This document shows, piece after piece, positions 1 through 9,014 of a stretch of DNA of 64,000 bases. The notes beneath the pieces were generated by a model. That model saw nothing but the letters and a program-made list of their open reading frames with translations, did no database searches and was not told where the DNA came from. Every line of letters begins with the position of its first letter. Positions within the stretch are counted from its first letter, which is position 1. Position numbers and translations under genes: made by a program. The DNA is taken from NCBI GenBank assembly GCA_018814875.1, contig JAHIYH010000031.1:62001-126000 (forward strand), given 5' to 3'. The stretch comes from Patescibacteria group bacterium. GTDB lineage: Bacteria; Patescibacteriota; Gracilibacteria; Peribacterales; Peribacteraceae.

Positions 1-525
1 GTCAGCCCACGTGATACAACTGCAATGGTGAGTGGGATGGAATGGTGCAAGAAGTTTGGAGTTCCAGTTATATTCGATCCTGGTCAGCAGATCATTTCTT
101 TTGGAGAAGATGCGTTAGAGCGGATGGTTCGTATGGGATCTGCACTTATTGCAAACGAATACGAATGGGATTTGGTGCAGAAGAAATTATCGTGTGATGG
201 TAAAAGTATTCTGGAACTTGTTCCTCTAGTGATTGTTACACTGGGCGATCAAGGCTTTATAGTGATTGACGAGAATGGAGCTAAGAAAATGAATGCATGT
301 ACTCCTCTTCAGGTGGTCAATCCAACAGGGGCAGGGGATGCATTCCGTGCAGGACTTCTAAAAGGATTCGCCGCAGGATGGAATGTAATGGATTCGTGCA
401 AATTGGGTGCGGCTTTGGGGTCACTTGCTGTGGAGAATGAAGGGACACTCCTTTCTTCTATTGATAGTGATGAAGTAAAACTGAGAATTAAACAGGCGTA
501 TGGGGTAGATATACCTTTGGTGTAA
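1..525 (+). CDS. PfkB-family carbohydrate/nucleoside kinase, C-terminal part (5' end outside window)
   Basis: Frame is open from base 1; PfkB C-terminal signature NPTGAGDAFRAGLLKGFAAGW. Confidence 0.85.
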   Translation, partial: VSPRDTTAMVSGMEWCKKFGVPVIFDPGQQIISFGEDALERMVRMGSALIANEYEWDLVQKKLSCDGKSILELVPLVIVTLGDQGFIVIDENGAKKMNACTPLQVVNPTGAGDAFRAGLLKGFAAGWNVMDSCKLGAALGSLAVENEGTLLSSIDSDEVKLRIKQAYGVDIPLV

Positions 526-552
526 GTTCCAAGGTCCAAGTTCCAAGTGCCA
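526..552. repeat. AAGTTCCAAG-word repeat (family F1)
   Basis: gttccaaggtccaagttccaagtgccaa directly after the stop codon; same word recurs at 15290, 37449, 42095, 44366 and 54311. Confidence 0.7.
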
Positions 553-599
553 ATTAGTTTTCAATGCTTTTTTCACTTTTCTTAATTTTCTCTATGCGA

Positions 600-765
600 T
601 TGCCTCCGCCCCCGATTTCTTCCTCCAAGGTTTTCCTCCATCCCCCGACCCCTTCCTCCACGGGAGGAAGGGGAGCTTCGTTTAACGTGTTAAATAACTT
701 TGTTTTCTTTAATAACGAAGCTCCCCCTCTCCTGTGGAGAGGGGGCTGGGGGGAGAGGCAGTAAT
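600..765. repeat. Nested inverted repeat: AGGGGAGCTTCGTT...AACGAAGCTCCCCCT plus CCCTCTCC..GGAGAGGG hairpin
   Basis: Complementary arms visible at about 670-690 and 714-735; second hairpin ccccctctcctgtggagaggggg. Confidence 0.75.
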
Positions 766-846
766 CCGTGATTCAGACTTTTTTAGTGGAACTTTCTCCA
801 AGAAGTAGCTTCTGCAATAGAACCTACTCTGATACTATTTTCTCCA

Positions 847-2097
847 ATGTCCTTCGTAAAAGATCCATCATTGGCCGGGCAAGGTAGGCTCAATCTAGAG
901 ATCGCAGAAAAGCGTATGGAAGCTCTTATGAAAGTTAAGGAGCGTTTCGAAAAGGAAAAGCCTTTTAAGGGGCTCACGATTGGGATGGCATTGCACGTTA
1001 CAAAGGAAACAGGTGTTCTTATTCGCACTCTTCAGGCTGGTGGAGCAAAGGTTGCAATCACAGGATGCAATCCTTTAAGTACTCAAGATGACATCGCTGC
1101 AGCACTCGTTGAGGAGGATGTATTGGTGTGGGCATATAAAGGAGAAAGTGACGAGGATTATTACAAGTTCCTCACTGCGGTCATCGAGACTGAGCCTAAT
1201 ATTACTATTGATGATGGATGTGATCTGGTTACAGAGATTCACACCAAACATCCTGGGTTGATCGAAAATATTATTGGAGGATGCGAAGAAACAACCACTG
1301 GCATCATTCGCTTGCATGCAATGATCAAAGATGGAGCGCTCCGCTATCCAATGATTGCTGTGAATGATAATAAGACGAAGCATCTGATGGATAATTATTA
1401 CGGAACAGGACAATCCACATTCGATGGTATCCTTCGTTCTACCAATATTCTTGTTGCAGGCAAAACAGTTGTGGTTGCAGGATATGGAAGTTGCGGAAAG
1501 GGCTGCGCGATGCGTGCGAAGGGATTGGGTGCACAAGTAATAGTTACAGAAGTAGATAACTTTGCAGCTTTACAGGCGGCGATGGATGGTCACAGAGTGT
1601 TACCTATGACCGAAGCGGCATCATTGGGCGATATTTTTATTACAGTCACCGGTGATTTGCATGTTATTCGCATGGAGCACATAGATAAGATGAAAGATGG
1701 TGTGGTGCTGTGTAATTCCGGACACTTTGATAATGAGATTGATATGACGTCACTTGAGTCGGAGGCAAAACGTAAGCGTCGTGTGCGTCATTACTTAGAT
1801 GAGTACATGCTCAAGTCTGGCAAAGTAATTTACGTTGCAGGAGAGGGGAGGTTGGTGAATCTGTCTTCTGCTGAAGGGCATCCAAGTGAAGTTATGAGCC
1901 TAAGCTTCTGTGGACAAGCACTTGCATGTGAGTTTTTGGCAAAGAACAGAGGCAATCTTCTGGTTGATGTGATTACACTTCCTCCAGAAATAGATGATCA
2001 TATTGCCGAGTTACAATTGAAGGCAATGGGGTTATCTATTGATACGCTTACGCCAGAACAAGTGGAATATTTGGGGCAGTGGAAGGAGGGGACGTGA
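847..2097 (+). CDS. ahcY: Adenosylhomocysteinase (S-adenosyl-L-homocysteine hydrolase)
   Basis: SAHH motifs DDGCDLV, EETTTGIIRL, VAGYGSCGKGCAMRAKGLGAQVIVTEVD, CNSGHFDNEID. Confidence 0.95.
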   Translation: MSFVKDPSLAGQGRLNLEIAEKRMEALMKVKERFEKEKPFKGLTIGMALHVTKETGVLIRTLQAGGAKVAITGCNPLSTQDDIAAALVEEDVLVWAYKGESDEDYYKFLTAVIETEPNITIDDGCDLVTEIHTKHPGLIENIIGGCEETTTGIIRLHAMIKDGALRYPMIAVNDNKTKHLMDNYYGTGQSTFDGILRSTNILVAGKTVVVAGYGSCGKGCAMRAKGLGAQVIVTEVDNFAALQAAMDGHRVLPMTEAASLGDIFITVTGDLHVIRMEHIDKMKDGVVLCNSGHFDNEIDMTSLESEAKRKRRVRHYLDEYMLKSGKVIYVAGEGRLVNLSSAEGHPSEVMSLSFCGQALACEFLAKNRGNLLVDVITLPPEIDDHIAELQLKAMGLSIDTLTPEQVEYLGQWKEGT

Positions 2098-2215
2098 TCA
2101 ACAGTTGACCAGCCTTCGCTAAAGCTACGGCCGGCAGGCAGTTAACATTTAACAATTAACAGTTAAAAATTAATAACCGCAACCGTAACCGCAACAGCGA
2201 CGCCGCGTCGCTGCT
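2098..2215. repeat. GTTAAC-word repeat (F4) with nested CCTTCGCTAAAGCTACGGCCGGCAGG core and CAGCGACGCCGCGTCGCTG hairpin
   Basis: Direct reading; the same F4+core combination occurs at 16564-16640. Confidence 0.7.
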
Positions 2216-2600
2216 TCGTATCTTGGTGATAATTAAACATTCGTTTTGACGGAGTTAAAATGTGAGGCTGTAGCGGTACAGAATACCTTGACGATAAGCC
2301 AATAACAGCGTAAATTAACGTGCGTTATGATGCGCACGTGGTTCATTTATTCGGTCGTTCTATCCTTTCGTAAGACTACGAAAATGGGTCTGGGAATAGT
2401 GTGCTAACGTCTAATAATTTCCCAAGTTGACCCCACTCTGTAGGGGTTCTTGTCTTTGATCTTTAAAAGCATTGTTAAGCAGTAAGCAATCTGTCCTCAA
2501 GTTCTTTTTGTGTCAATGGAATCAAGCGGCCGAGCGGTCGCAACACAAATAGAATTTTCCCCCTGGATGAGGGCAGTATCTATGAAGGAGTGTTCTCGCT

Positions 2601-2822
2601 ATGACTAAGTTGGCGCATGCGGTTTGTTTTGGGAGAGGCAAAAGAAGCACGGTGTTGGTGAAACCGATTGGAGGTACGTTAATAACTGTCGATGAGGCAG
2701 ATGACTTCCTCGAAAGTCGGTCAGAGCCTGTACCTGTGCAACTGTCAGATGAACAGCAGCGTTTCCCAGCGGTTCGACAGCCTTTAAAGGGGCACCCGCG
2801 CCGCCTTGCTGGAGTTTTCTAG
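2601..2822 (+). CDS. Small hypothetical protein (73 aa)
   Basis: ORF with upstream purine-rich gaaggag and a stem-loop 20 nt after the stop. Confidence 0.5.
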   Translation: MTKLAHAVCFGRGKRSTVLVKPIGGTLITVDEADDFLESRSEPVPVQLSDEQQRFPAVRQPLKGHPRRLAGVF

Positions 2823-2841
2823 AGTAACTCCTTTCTCGCTG

Positions 2842-2870
2842 GTCCTCATCGCCTTAAGTGCGGTGAGGAC
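2842..2870 (+). terminator. Stem-loop terminator-like hairpin
   Basis: gtcctcatcgc-cttaa-gtgcggtgaggac followed by a short T run. Confidence 0.6.
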
Positions 2871-3002
2871 TGGCAACCTTTTCGAGTACAGATTGGTTAC
2901 TGTTTGATCATTTACATCTTTGTTTTAACAATTGGAAATCTGTTCTGTCTCTATGGAAGAGGCAAGAGAACAGGTTCAATCACGCTTAAACAGGAGTTTT
3001 TC

Positions 3003-3128
3003 ATGTCACGAAAGCGCGACAAGCAAGCGATTGCAGCCGTTTCCAGCTAAGGAAAGTGCAAGATAGCAAAACAAGCTCTCAAAGATAAGCGCGCTTCCTC
3101 TGGTGAAAGAAGGCAAAAGAAGAAGTAG
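3003..3128 (+). pseudogene. Small basic ORF interrupted by an in-frame TAA: MSRKRDKQAIAAVSS*GKCKIAKQALKDKRASSGERRQKKK*
   Basis: RBS-like aggag upstream; same frame stays coherent and basic after TAA at 3048-3050; hairpin follows. Confidence 0.35.
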
Positions 3129-3144
3129 TCCACGTTTACGTTCT

Positions 3145-3178
3145 CCAGCTCTCGATGCTCTTGTGTGTCGAGAGCTGG
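3145..3178 (+). terminator. Strong stem-loop (11 bp) terminator-like
   Basis: ccagctctcga...tcgagagctgg then ctcttcatttt. Confidence 0.7.
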
Positions 3179-3332
3179 AACTCTTCATTTTAGAGAGTAG
3201 ATTTTTGGTTGTTCTTTTACATTATTAATTAAATACATAAACTGCTCTGTCCTTAGCCCCTAATGGATACGGGACCATGGTTTAGCCATGATTTTTGGAG
3301 GCAGAGTATTTTACCCTCGGGAGGCACTACTT

Positions 3333-3602
3333 ATGTGCAAAGGATTTGTCCCCAGGGCTCGCAAGAGTCCAAGCCGACTCTGTCACAGGTTGACGCGGAA
3401 GGCAGCTACACCGATTATTGAAGATGAGGCGAATGGTAAATTGCCAATTGCAGCTTCAACGGTGTATCCGCCGGAAGTTGAAAACGCGCCACGAAGTCTT
3501 CGGGCTGAGGCGCGTGGTAAATTCCGGAAGCAGCAGAAGAAGAAAGGCAATTCTGCGTTGACCAAGAAGCGGCGTCGAAAACAAGCGGCTTCAACCGCTT
3601 AA
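3333..3602 (+). CDS. Small basic hypothetical protein, Lys/Arg-rich C-terminus
   Basis: Alternative start within ORF 3288..3602, downstream of gggagg; ends KKKGNSALTKKRRRKQAASTA; hairpin follows. Confidence 0.5.
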   Translation: MCKGFVPRARKSPSRLCHRLTRKAATPIIEDEANGKLPIAASTVYPPEVENAPRSLRAEARGKFRKQQKKKGNSALTKKRRRKQAASTA

Positions 3603-3622
3603 GGGGAAACTCCCAGGATCTA

Positions 3623-3655
3623 GGTCCCCTGTGGTGCATTAGCACTGCGGGGGGC
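3623..3655 (+). terminator. Stem-loop terminator-like hairpin
   Basis: ggtcccctgtggtgc-atta-gcactgcggggggcc. Confidence 0.65.
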
Positions 3656-3796
3656 CGCTACTTAAAATCGGGAAGAGCAGTTTGTGTATTACGAGAATTG
3701 TCTGAAACTAAGATTTACAGAATTAATCCTGTCCATCTTTTTTAATCTTTTTAATCCTAGTTCAGACAATTGACAGCAAAGGGTACAATATGATCA

Positions 3797-4747
3797 ATGG
3801 AGAACAATAAAGCTATTGCAGGTCTACTCTGTCAAATCGCCGCCCTACTCCAAGAGCAGGAGGTGCCCTTTAAGCCTGCGGCATACAGGCGGGCTGCTCA
3901 GGTAATAGAAGAACTACCTCGAGATATTTCAACTTATGGAGATGAGAAGGAACTCAAGAAACTCTCAGGTATTGGTGATGCAATTGCACGTAAAATTATT
4001 GAGTACTTAGAAACAGGAAAAATAACTGCACTGGAAAATTTACGCATCACTCAAGGTGGAATTCCCGCAGATCTTATGGACGTAGAAGGACTCGGGCCTA
4101 AGCGTGTACGTCAGATTCAAGCTGCATTTGGAGTGAAGACTGTTGCAGATCTTATAAAAGCTGCAGAGGATGGGAAGCTGAGAACTCTCCCTCGTTTTTC
4201 TGAATTGATGGAGAAGAAAGTTTTGGAGAATGCGAAGCGGGTTAAGGAACGTACAAGGCGATTTCCGCGTGAGGAGGTTAAAGAAGATGTTATCAAGCTT
4301 CTGAAGAAGATTGAGGGCGTGGAAGGTGTTGATCAGTGCAGTGTTGCAGGTTCATATCGTCGCGAAAAAGAAACAGTTGGGGATATAGATATTCTCGTTG
4401 TAACTAAGTCACCAAAAGAAGTTTCCGATGCTATCGCTAGCTTATCTATAGTTCGTGATGTGGTGGCACATGGAGAGCGCAAACTTTCGTTTGATCTAAA
4501 GTCAGGATTACGCGTTGATGTTCGGTTTGTCAAAAAAGATCAGTGGGGATCGGCACTCCTATATTTCACTGGATCAAAAGAGCACAATATTGCAATGCGT
4601 AGAGTAGCAATCAAGAACAGCTGGAAGCTTAATGAATACGGACTTTTTGATGGAGATGCTTTGCTTGCGAGTAAGACCGAAGAGGAGATATATAAAAAGC
4701 TAAAACTGAGGTTTTTTGCTCCAAAAGAAAGGGGAGGAAGGTTATAA
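3797..4747 (+). CDS. DNA polymerase beta/PolX family nucleotidyltransferase (no PHP domain)
   Basis: PolX N-terminal HhH (LSGIGDAIARKIIEYLETG, VEGLGPKRVRQIQ), NTase motif GSYRREKETVGDIDILV, and FTGSKEHNIAMR; ends at 316 aa. Confidence 0.9.
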   Translation: MENNKAIAGLLCQIAALLQEQEVPFKPAAYRRAAQVIEELPRDISTYGDEKELKKLSGIGDAIARKIIEYLETGKITALENLRITQGGIPADLMDVEGLGPKRVRQIQAAFGVKTVADLIKAAEDGKLRTLPRFSELMEKKVLENAKRVKERTRRFPREEVKEDVIKLLKKIEGVEGVDQCSVAGSYRREKETVGDIDILVVTKSPKEVSDAIASLSIVRDVVAHGERKLSFDLKSGLRVDVRFVKKDQWGSALLYFTGSKEHNIAMRRVAIKNSWKLNEYGLFDGDALLASKTEEEIYKKLKLRFFAPKERGGRL

Positions 4748-4800
4748 GAAAGTTAAAAGTGAAAAGTTAAAAGTGAATAGTGAATAGTGATTAGAATAAT

Positions 4801-5775
4801 GTGCTAGCTTATAGTCTGACTATGCTCACTCAACTCGCTGATTTTCTAACGTTCACAATACTTAAGATTGAGCCAGAAACGACTCAGGCTGCGGTGGTGC
4901 ATTTCTTTTTGTATGACTCCATCAAGATTCTTCTTCTGTTGATAGTCATCACGCATTTTATGAGTTTGCTGCGGTACTACTTGCCCATAGAAAAGATGCG
5001 GGCATTCCTAACTTCGCATAAGTTCTATGGAGCGGATTATTTTCTGGCAACGATATTTGGGGCTGTTACTCCTTTCTGTTCTTGTTCATCTATTCCACTT
5101 TTTATTGGCTTTGTAGAGGCGGGGATTCCGCTTGGAGTCACATTGTCTTTCCTTATCACTTCTCCATTGATCAACGAAGTGGCTGTTGCTCTATTTATAA
5201 GCATGTTTGGATGGAAAGTCACACTTCTTTACGTTGGTGCGGGGATTGCTGTAGGAATGATTGGCGGAATGATATTGAGTAGAATGCGATTGGAACAATA
5301 TATAGAAGAGTTTGTGCAAAAGTCTCCTTGTAAGTGCAAACAAAAATCAGAAAAGTCTTCGGTAGTAAGTATTTGTTTGATGCTATCTAAAGATGCAATG
5401 GGGATTGTTAAACAGGTGGCTCCGTTTGTTCTTATAGGCGTAATGGTTGGAGCTCTTATTCACGGATACGTTCCGGAAGGATTCTTTGAGCAATATATTC
5501 AAAAAGATAATCTATTTGCAGTTCCTGCAGCTGTTATTTTGGCTGTACCACTTTATGCCAATGCGAGTGGTGTGATTCCTATTATCGAATCTCTTGTAGA
5601 TAAGGGGATTCCACTGGGAACTGCGCTAGCTTTTATGATGGCAGTTGTTGGTCTTTCGCTCCCGGAAGCATTGATCTTAAAGAAAGTGATGAAGCTAAAA
5701 CTGCTCCTAGCATTCTTTGGAGTAGTGACTTTGGGGATTATGCTGATTGGGTATGGCTTCAACATAATGCTTTAA
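4801..5775 (+). CDS. Predicted permease (UPF0718/ArsP-like)
   Basis: Multi-pass; FCSCSSIPLFIGFVEAGIPLGVTLSFLITSPLINEVAV and the repeated half YANASGVIPIIESLVDKGIPLGTALAFMMAVVGLSLPE. Confidence 0.85.
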   Translation: MLAYSLTMLTQLADFLTFTILKIEPETTQAAVVHFFLYDSIKILLLLIVITHFMSLLRYYLPIEKMRAFLTSHKFYGADYFLATIFGAVTPFCSCSSIPLFIGFVEAGIPLGVTLSFLITSPLINEVAVALFISMFGWKVTLLYVGAGIAVGMIGGMILSRMRLEQYIEEFVQKSPCKCKQKSEKSSVVSICLMLSKDAMGIVKQVAPFVLIGVMVGALIHGYVPEGFFEQYIQKDNLFAVPAAVILAVPLYANASGVIPIIESLVDKGIPLGTALAFMMAVVGLSLPEALILKKVMKLKLLLAFFGVVTLGIMLIGYGFNIML

Positions 5776-5800
5776 ACTGGTTTGCCATGAGCGAGTCGGA

Positions 5801-5890
5801 TGGCGGAGAGAGGGGGATTCGAACCCCCGAGACCCTTTCAGGTCTACTCGCTTTCCAAGCGAGCGCACTAGGCCACTATGCGATCCCTCC
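5801..5890 (-). tRNA. tRNA-Ser (anticodon GGA), CCA encoded
   Basis: Reverse complement ggagggat...gcttGGAaagc...ggttcgaatcc...tctccGCCA; long variable arm. Confidence 0.95.
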
Positions 5891-6064
5891 ACAGACAAAT
5901 GTACAAGGCAGATCACTTTTCAGCAAAGAGGATTGTCGATGATTTTTCGAAGAAGCAGTGCGGCGTCCGTCTCGGCGCGGCCGAGCCGCGACGGAAATCG
6001 GGATCGCCATCTCAGTGTGTTGATCTGCATCAATAAGGCTTGTACCATCTTTCCGCGAAGCCGT

Positions 6065-6295
6065 CTACTTCTGACACACCCCCAAGCAGCACGCCAACGA
6101 CCTGATCCACAAGTGCGCGGTTATTGCGAAAGCGAGAATCGATAGAGAAGCTCCGGTTGTTCCAAAAGTGGCACCAGCACCGATGAAGTGCGTTTCGTAA
6201 ATGCCTGCGACAGCTGCGAGCATCGCAAGAAACATAAGAACAGAGACAACCCACTGTAGGGCTTGGAGCATTCCTGTGTTGCTAGATTTGGCCAT
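6065..6295 (-). CDS. Small membrane protein, hypothetical
   Basis: Hydrophobic ORF with about three TM segments (MAKSSNTGMLQALQWVVSVLMFLAMLAAVAGIY...). Confidence 0.45.
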   Translation of the reverse strand: MAKSSNTGMLQALQWVVSVLMFLAMLAAVAGIYETHFIGAGATFGTTGASLSILAFAITAHLWIRSLACCLGVCQK

Positions 6296-6367
6296 AATAG
6301 AGAAGGGGAAAGGCATAGGTTGTCTTAAAGCGTACTCGTTCCTTTATATTTGCACAATATGCCATAA

Positions 6368-6456
6368 AATGAATAGTGAATAATGAAAAATGGAAAATTA
6401 AAGGGTGATTCTGTGATTATTCTTCATTATTCATTTTTCATTCTTCATTTCTCTTC
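6368..6456. repeat. GAATAATGAAAAATG-word inverted repeat (F10)
   Basis: gaatagtgaataatgaaaaatgg ... attcttcattattcatttttcattcttcat arms; similar at 4743-4799 and 29311-29386. Confidence 0.75.
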
Positions 6457-6473
6457 GTGTATGCTTATCCCAT

Positions 6474-8876
6474 ATGAAAATATCTCTAGATTGGCTCAGC
6501 GATTTTCTTGAATGGGAAGAGCCCTTCGGCTCTGCTCAGGGCAGGTATAATCCTGCGAAGATTGCAGAGCGCATAACGTCTTGCACGGCAGAAGTGGAAG
6601 GAATGAGTTCTAAGGGCACGCAGTTGGATGGGTGTTGTGTGGGGAAAATTATCAAAGTCGAGAAACATCCAAATGCTGACAAGCTCAGCTTGTGTGGTGT
6701 GGAGACAGATCAGGGGAAGAAGCAGGTGGTATGTGGAGGTACTAATCTGCGAAAGGGGATGAAAATCGTTTTTGCACATGTAGGCACAACAGTGAAATCT
6801 TCTGATGGAGGAATGCTTAAATTGAATAAAATAAAGATTCGCGGAGAAGAAAGCGAAGGGATGATCTGCGCGGCCGAAGAGCTTGAGCTTGAAGCACACT
6901 ATCCTCCTCTGCCTGAGAATGGTGATCGTCCAGTCATGGATCTTGGAGATGGCGATGAGCATGTTGGGCTATCATTGAGTGAGTATTTAGGAAGTGGCGG
7001 AACAGTCTTGGATATTGATAATCATGCGATCACGCACCGCGCGGACCTCTTTTCGCATATCGGCTTTGCTCGTGAATGTATAGCAATGGGGTTGGCTAAA
7101 TGGCGCAAAGATCGGCCAATGTTTGCTGATCAATCGTTCCCCAAAGATCCGCTTCCATTCGAAAACATAGTTGATTGCAAGAATGAGATTCCACGATACT
7201 GTTCGTGTCTACTCTCTATTGATTCTGTCGGCGAGACACCAGATTGGATGAAGAAGCGCTTGGAATCAGTCGGACTTCGTTCGCTAAATCTTCCCATAGA
7301 TATAACAAACTATGTGATGCTGGAAGTTGGGATGCCATTGCACAGCTTTGATGCGGATGATCTAAAGGGTGATATACATATGCGACTTTCTAAAAAAGGA
7401 GAAAAGATTGTGACGTTGGATAAAGTTGAACGAAAATTACCAGAAGGCGCAATTGTATTGAGTGACGACGAAGGCATTTTCGATTTGCTTGGTGTGATGG
7501 GAGGGCTGCGCAGTTCTACAAAGGAAGGAACAAAGCGAATCTATTTGCATAGTGCAGGAGTAGATCCGGTTTCTATTCGTAAGACGATTATTGCCACAGG
7601 TCATAGAACAGATGCTGCAACAATTTACGAGAAGGGAGTTCCAAATATAATTGTACAAATGGGATTCAATCGTGCATTGGAGTTCTTCTTGGAACTTGTT
7701 CCCGGTGCAAAGATTATTTCTAGGATGGACAGTTGGGGAGATAACGGATCACCAAAGCCGATTGATCTTCCGTTTGAAAAGGTAACGCAGATGTTGGGAG
7801 TAGAAATCCCTACGCAAACTGTAGAAAAGATTCTCAGCGATCTTGAGTTTGATGTGAAGAAAAAAGGAAAAATCTTCAAAGTTACTCCGCCTCTATTCCG
7901 TTTAGGGGATATATCGGGTCCGCATGATTTGATTGAAGAGATCGGACGAATTTATGGATATGATGCAATCGATTCAGTGCTTCCTGTATCTCAAGTTGAT
8001 CCTCCTGAGCGAGATCAAAGAATTCACATACTTCGTGATGCACTCAAAGAAGAAGGATTCATGGAAATTCTCCCACTCTCTCTTGTTGGTCCTTCCCTCC
8101 TTCAAAAATGCAATATTGATACAGATACTGCTGCCGTTATCGAAAATCCACTTGGAGAGGAGCTATCCATTATGCAACCAAGTACGTTGCCGGGACTTCT
8201 GGACCATGCTCAACAGAATATTCTTAATGTAGATAAGACACTCGCAACATTCCAGTGGGGACAAGTATTTGCAAAAAGAGAAGATGATGAGTTGGAGATG
8301 GGATTACTCCTTAGTAGTTGGATAGAAACAGGATTGAATGATGATCCATTTCTTGTTCTTAAATCAAAACTTGTAAGGGCTTTGAAGCAAGTGGGATATG
8401 AATCATCAATCGAGCCAATGAAGAATGCACCTCCATACGCTCATCCGGGAAGAGTAGCCGCTCTTGTTGTAGATAAAGATCCTGTTGGGATTATTTTCGA
8501 AGTACATCCGGGAGTACGTGAACAGTTCGGCCTACCAAATCGTGCAGCTGCCGTACGTATTTCTCTTACTAGACTTCTTGCGCTAGAACCTAAAACAACA
8601 GTTGCTATGTCGGTTTCACAATTTCCATCGATTACATATGATGTGACACTACCATTTGATCAGAGCAAGAGTGCGGGAGAGTTTGTAGATAAGGTGAAGA
8701 AGACGTCTGATCTTCTAGAAAGCGTGGAGGTCGCCAATCTTTACGCCGAGTCGGGCCAAGTATATAAGTACAATCTGACCATTCGTTGTGTTTATCGCGC
8801 GAAGAATAGGACGCTCACAGAAGAGGAGGCTAAAGATGCCCACAAAGCGGTGATTGCATTAACATCTGGCAACTGA
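6474..8876 (+). CDS. pheT: Phenylalanine--tRNA ligase beta subunit
   Basis: tRNA-bind domain (GKIIKVEKHPNADKLSLCGVETD), B3/B4, B5 domains, C-terminal FDX-ACB; 800 aa. Confidence 0.95.
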   Translation: MKISLDWLSDFLEWEEPFGSAQGRYNPAKIAERITSCTAEVEGMSSKGTQLDGCCVGKIIKVEKHPNADKLSLCGVETDQGKKQVVCGGTNLRKGMKIVFAHVGTTVKSSDGGMLKLNKIKIRGEESEGMICAAEELELEAHYPPLPENGDRPVMDLGDGDEHVGLSLSEYLGSGGTVLDIDNHAITHRADLFSHIGFARECIAMGLAKWRKDRPMFADQSFPKDPLPFENIVDCKNEIPRYCSCLLSIDSVGETPDWMKKRLESVGLRSLNLPIDITNYVMLEVGMPLHSFDADDLKGDIHMRLSKKGEKIVTLDKVERKLPEGAIVLSDDEGIFDLLGVMGGLRSSTKEGTKRIYLHSAGVDPVSIRKTIIATGHRTDAATIYEKGVPNIIVQMGFNRALEFFLELVPGAKIISRMDSWGDNGSPKPIDLPFEKVTQMLGVEIPTQTVEKILSDLEFDVKKKGKIFKVTPPLFRLGDISGPHDLIEEIGRIYGYDAIDSVLPVSQVDPPERDQRIHILRDALKEEGFMEILPLSLVGPSLLQKCNIDTDTAAVIENPLGEELSIMQPSTLPGLLDHAQQNILNVDKTLATFQWGQVFAKREDDELEMGLLLSSWIETGLNDDPFLVLKSKLVRALKQVGYESSIEPMKNAPPYAHPGRVAALVVDKDPVGIIFEVHPGVREQFGLPNRAAAVRISLTRLLALEPKTTVAMSVSQFPSITYDVTLPFDQSKSAGEFVDKVKKTSDLLESVEVANLYAESGQVYKYNLTIRCVYRAKNRTLTEEEAKDAHKAVIALTSGN
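6522..6545 (+). repeat. 24-nt CCCTTCGGCTCTGCTCAGGGCAGG element inside pheT
   Basis: Encodes PFGSAQGR; same element at 46636-46659 and 49273-49296. Confidence 0.75.
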
Positions 8877-8879
8877 TGA

Positions 8880-8990
8880 CACGTTCGCCTACGGCGAACT
8901 TTCAACACGCTTCGCTTTCAACAATCAACTTCAAAGTTGATGGTTGAAAGCGACCCCACTTTACCGGGGAGCGTGTTGATTGTTATCACG
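8880..8990. repeat. Composite palindromic repeat downstream of pheT
   Basis: cgttcgcctacggcgaac hairpin; cttcaaagttgatggttgaaagcg/ caacacgcttcgctttcaacaatcaac arms. Confidence 0.6.
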
Positions 8991-9014
8991 TTCATGATAA
9001 AATACAAAATCTTC

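Noticed and set aside
600-765. ORF 564..764 as a gene
   Set aside because: Sequence is the palindromic repeat itself; low-complexity translation.
1075-1536. 153-aa minus-strand ORF
   Set aside because: Fully antisense to ahcY, with no protein-like pattern; shadow ORF.
3003-3128. Alternative genetic code (UGA=Gly as in Gracilibacteria/Absconditabacteria)
   Set aside because: The internal stop is TAA, and clear genes such as ahcY and rpmH end in TGA with full-length ORFs under the standard code.
5707-5916. Minus-strand ORF over tRNA-Ser
   Set aside because: Overlaps the tRNA and the permease 3' end.
6486-6962. 158-aa minus-strand ORF
   Set aside because: Antisense to the clear pheT coding frame.
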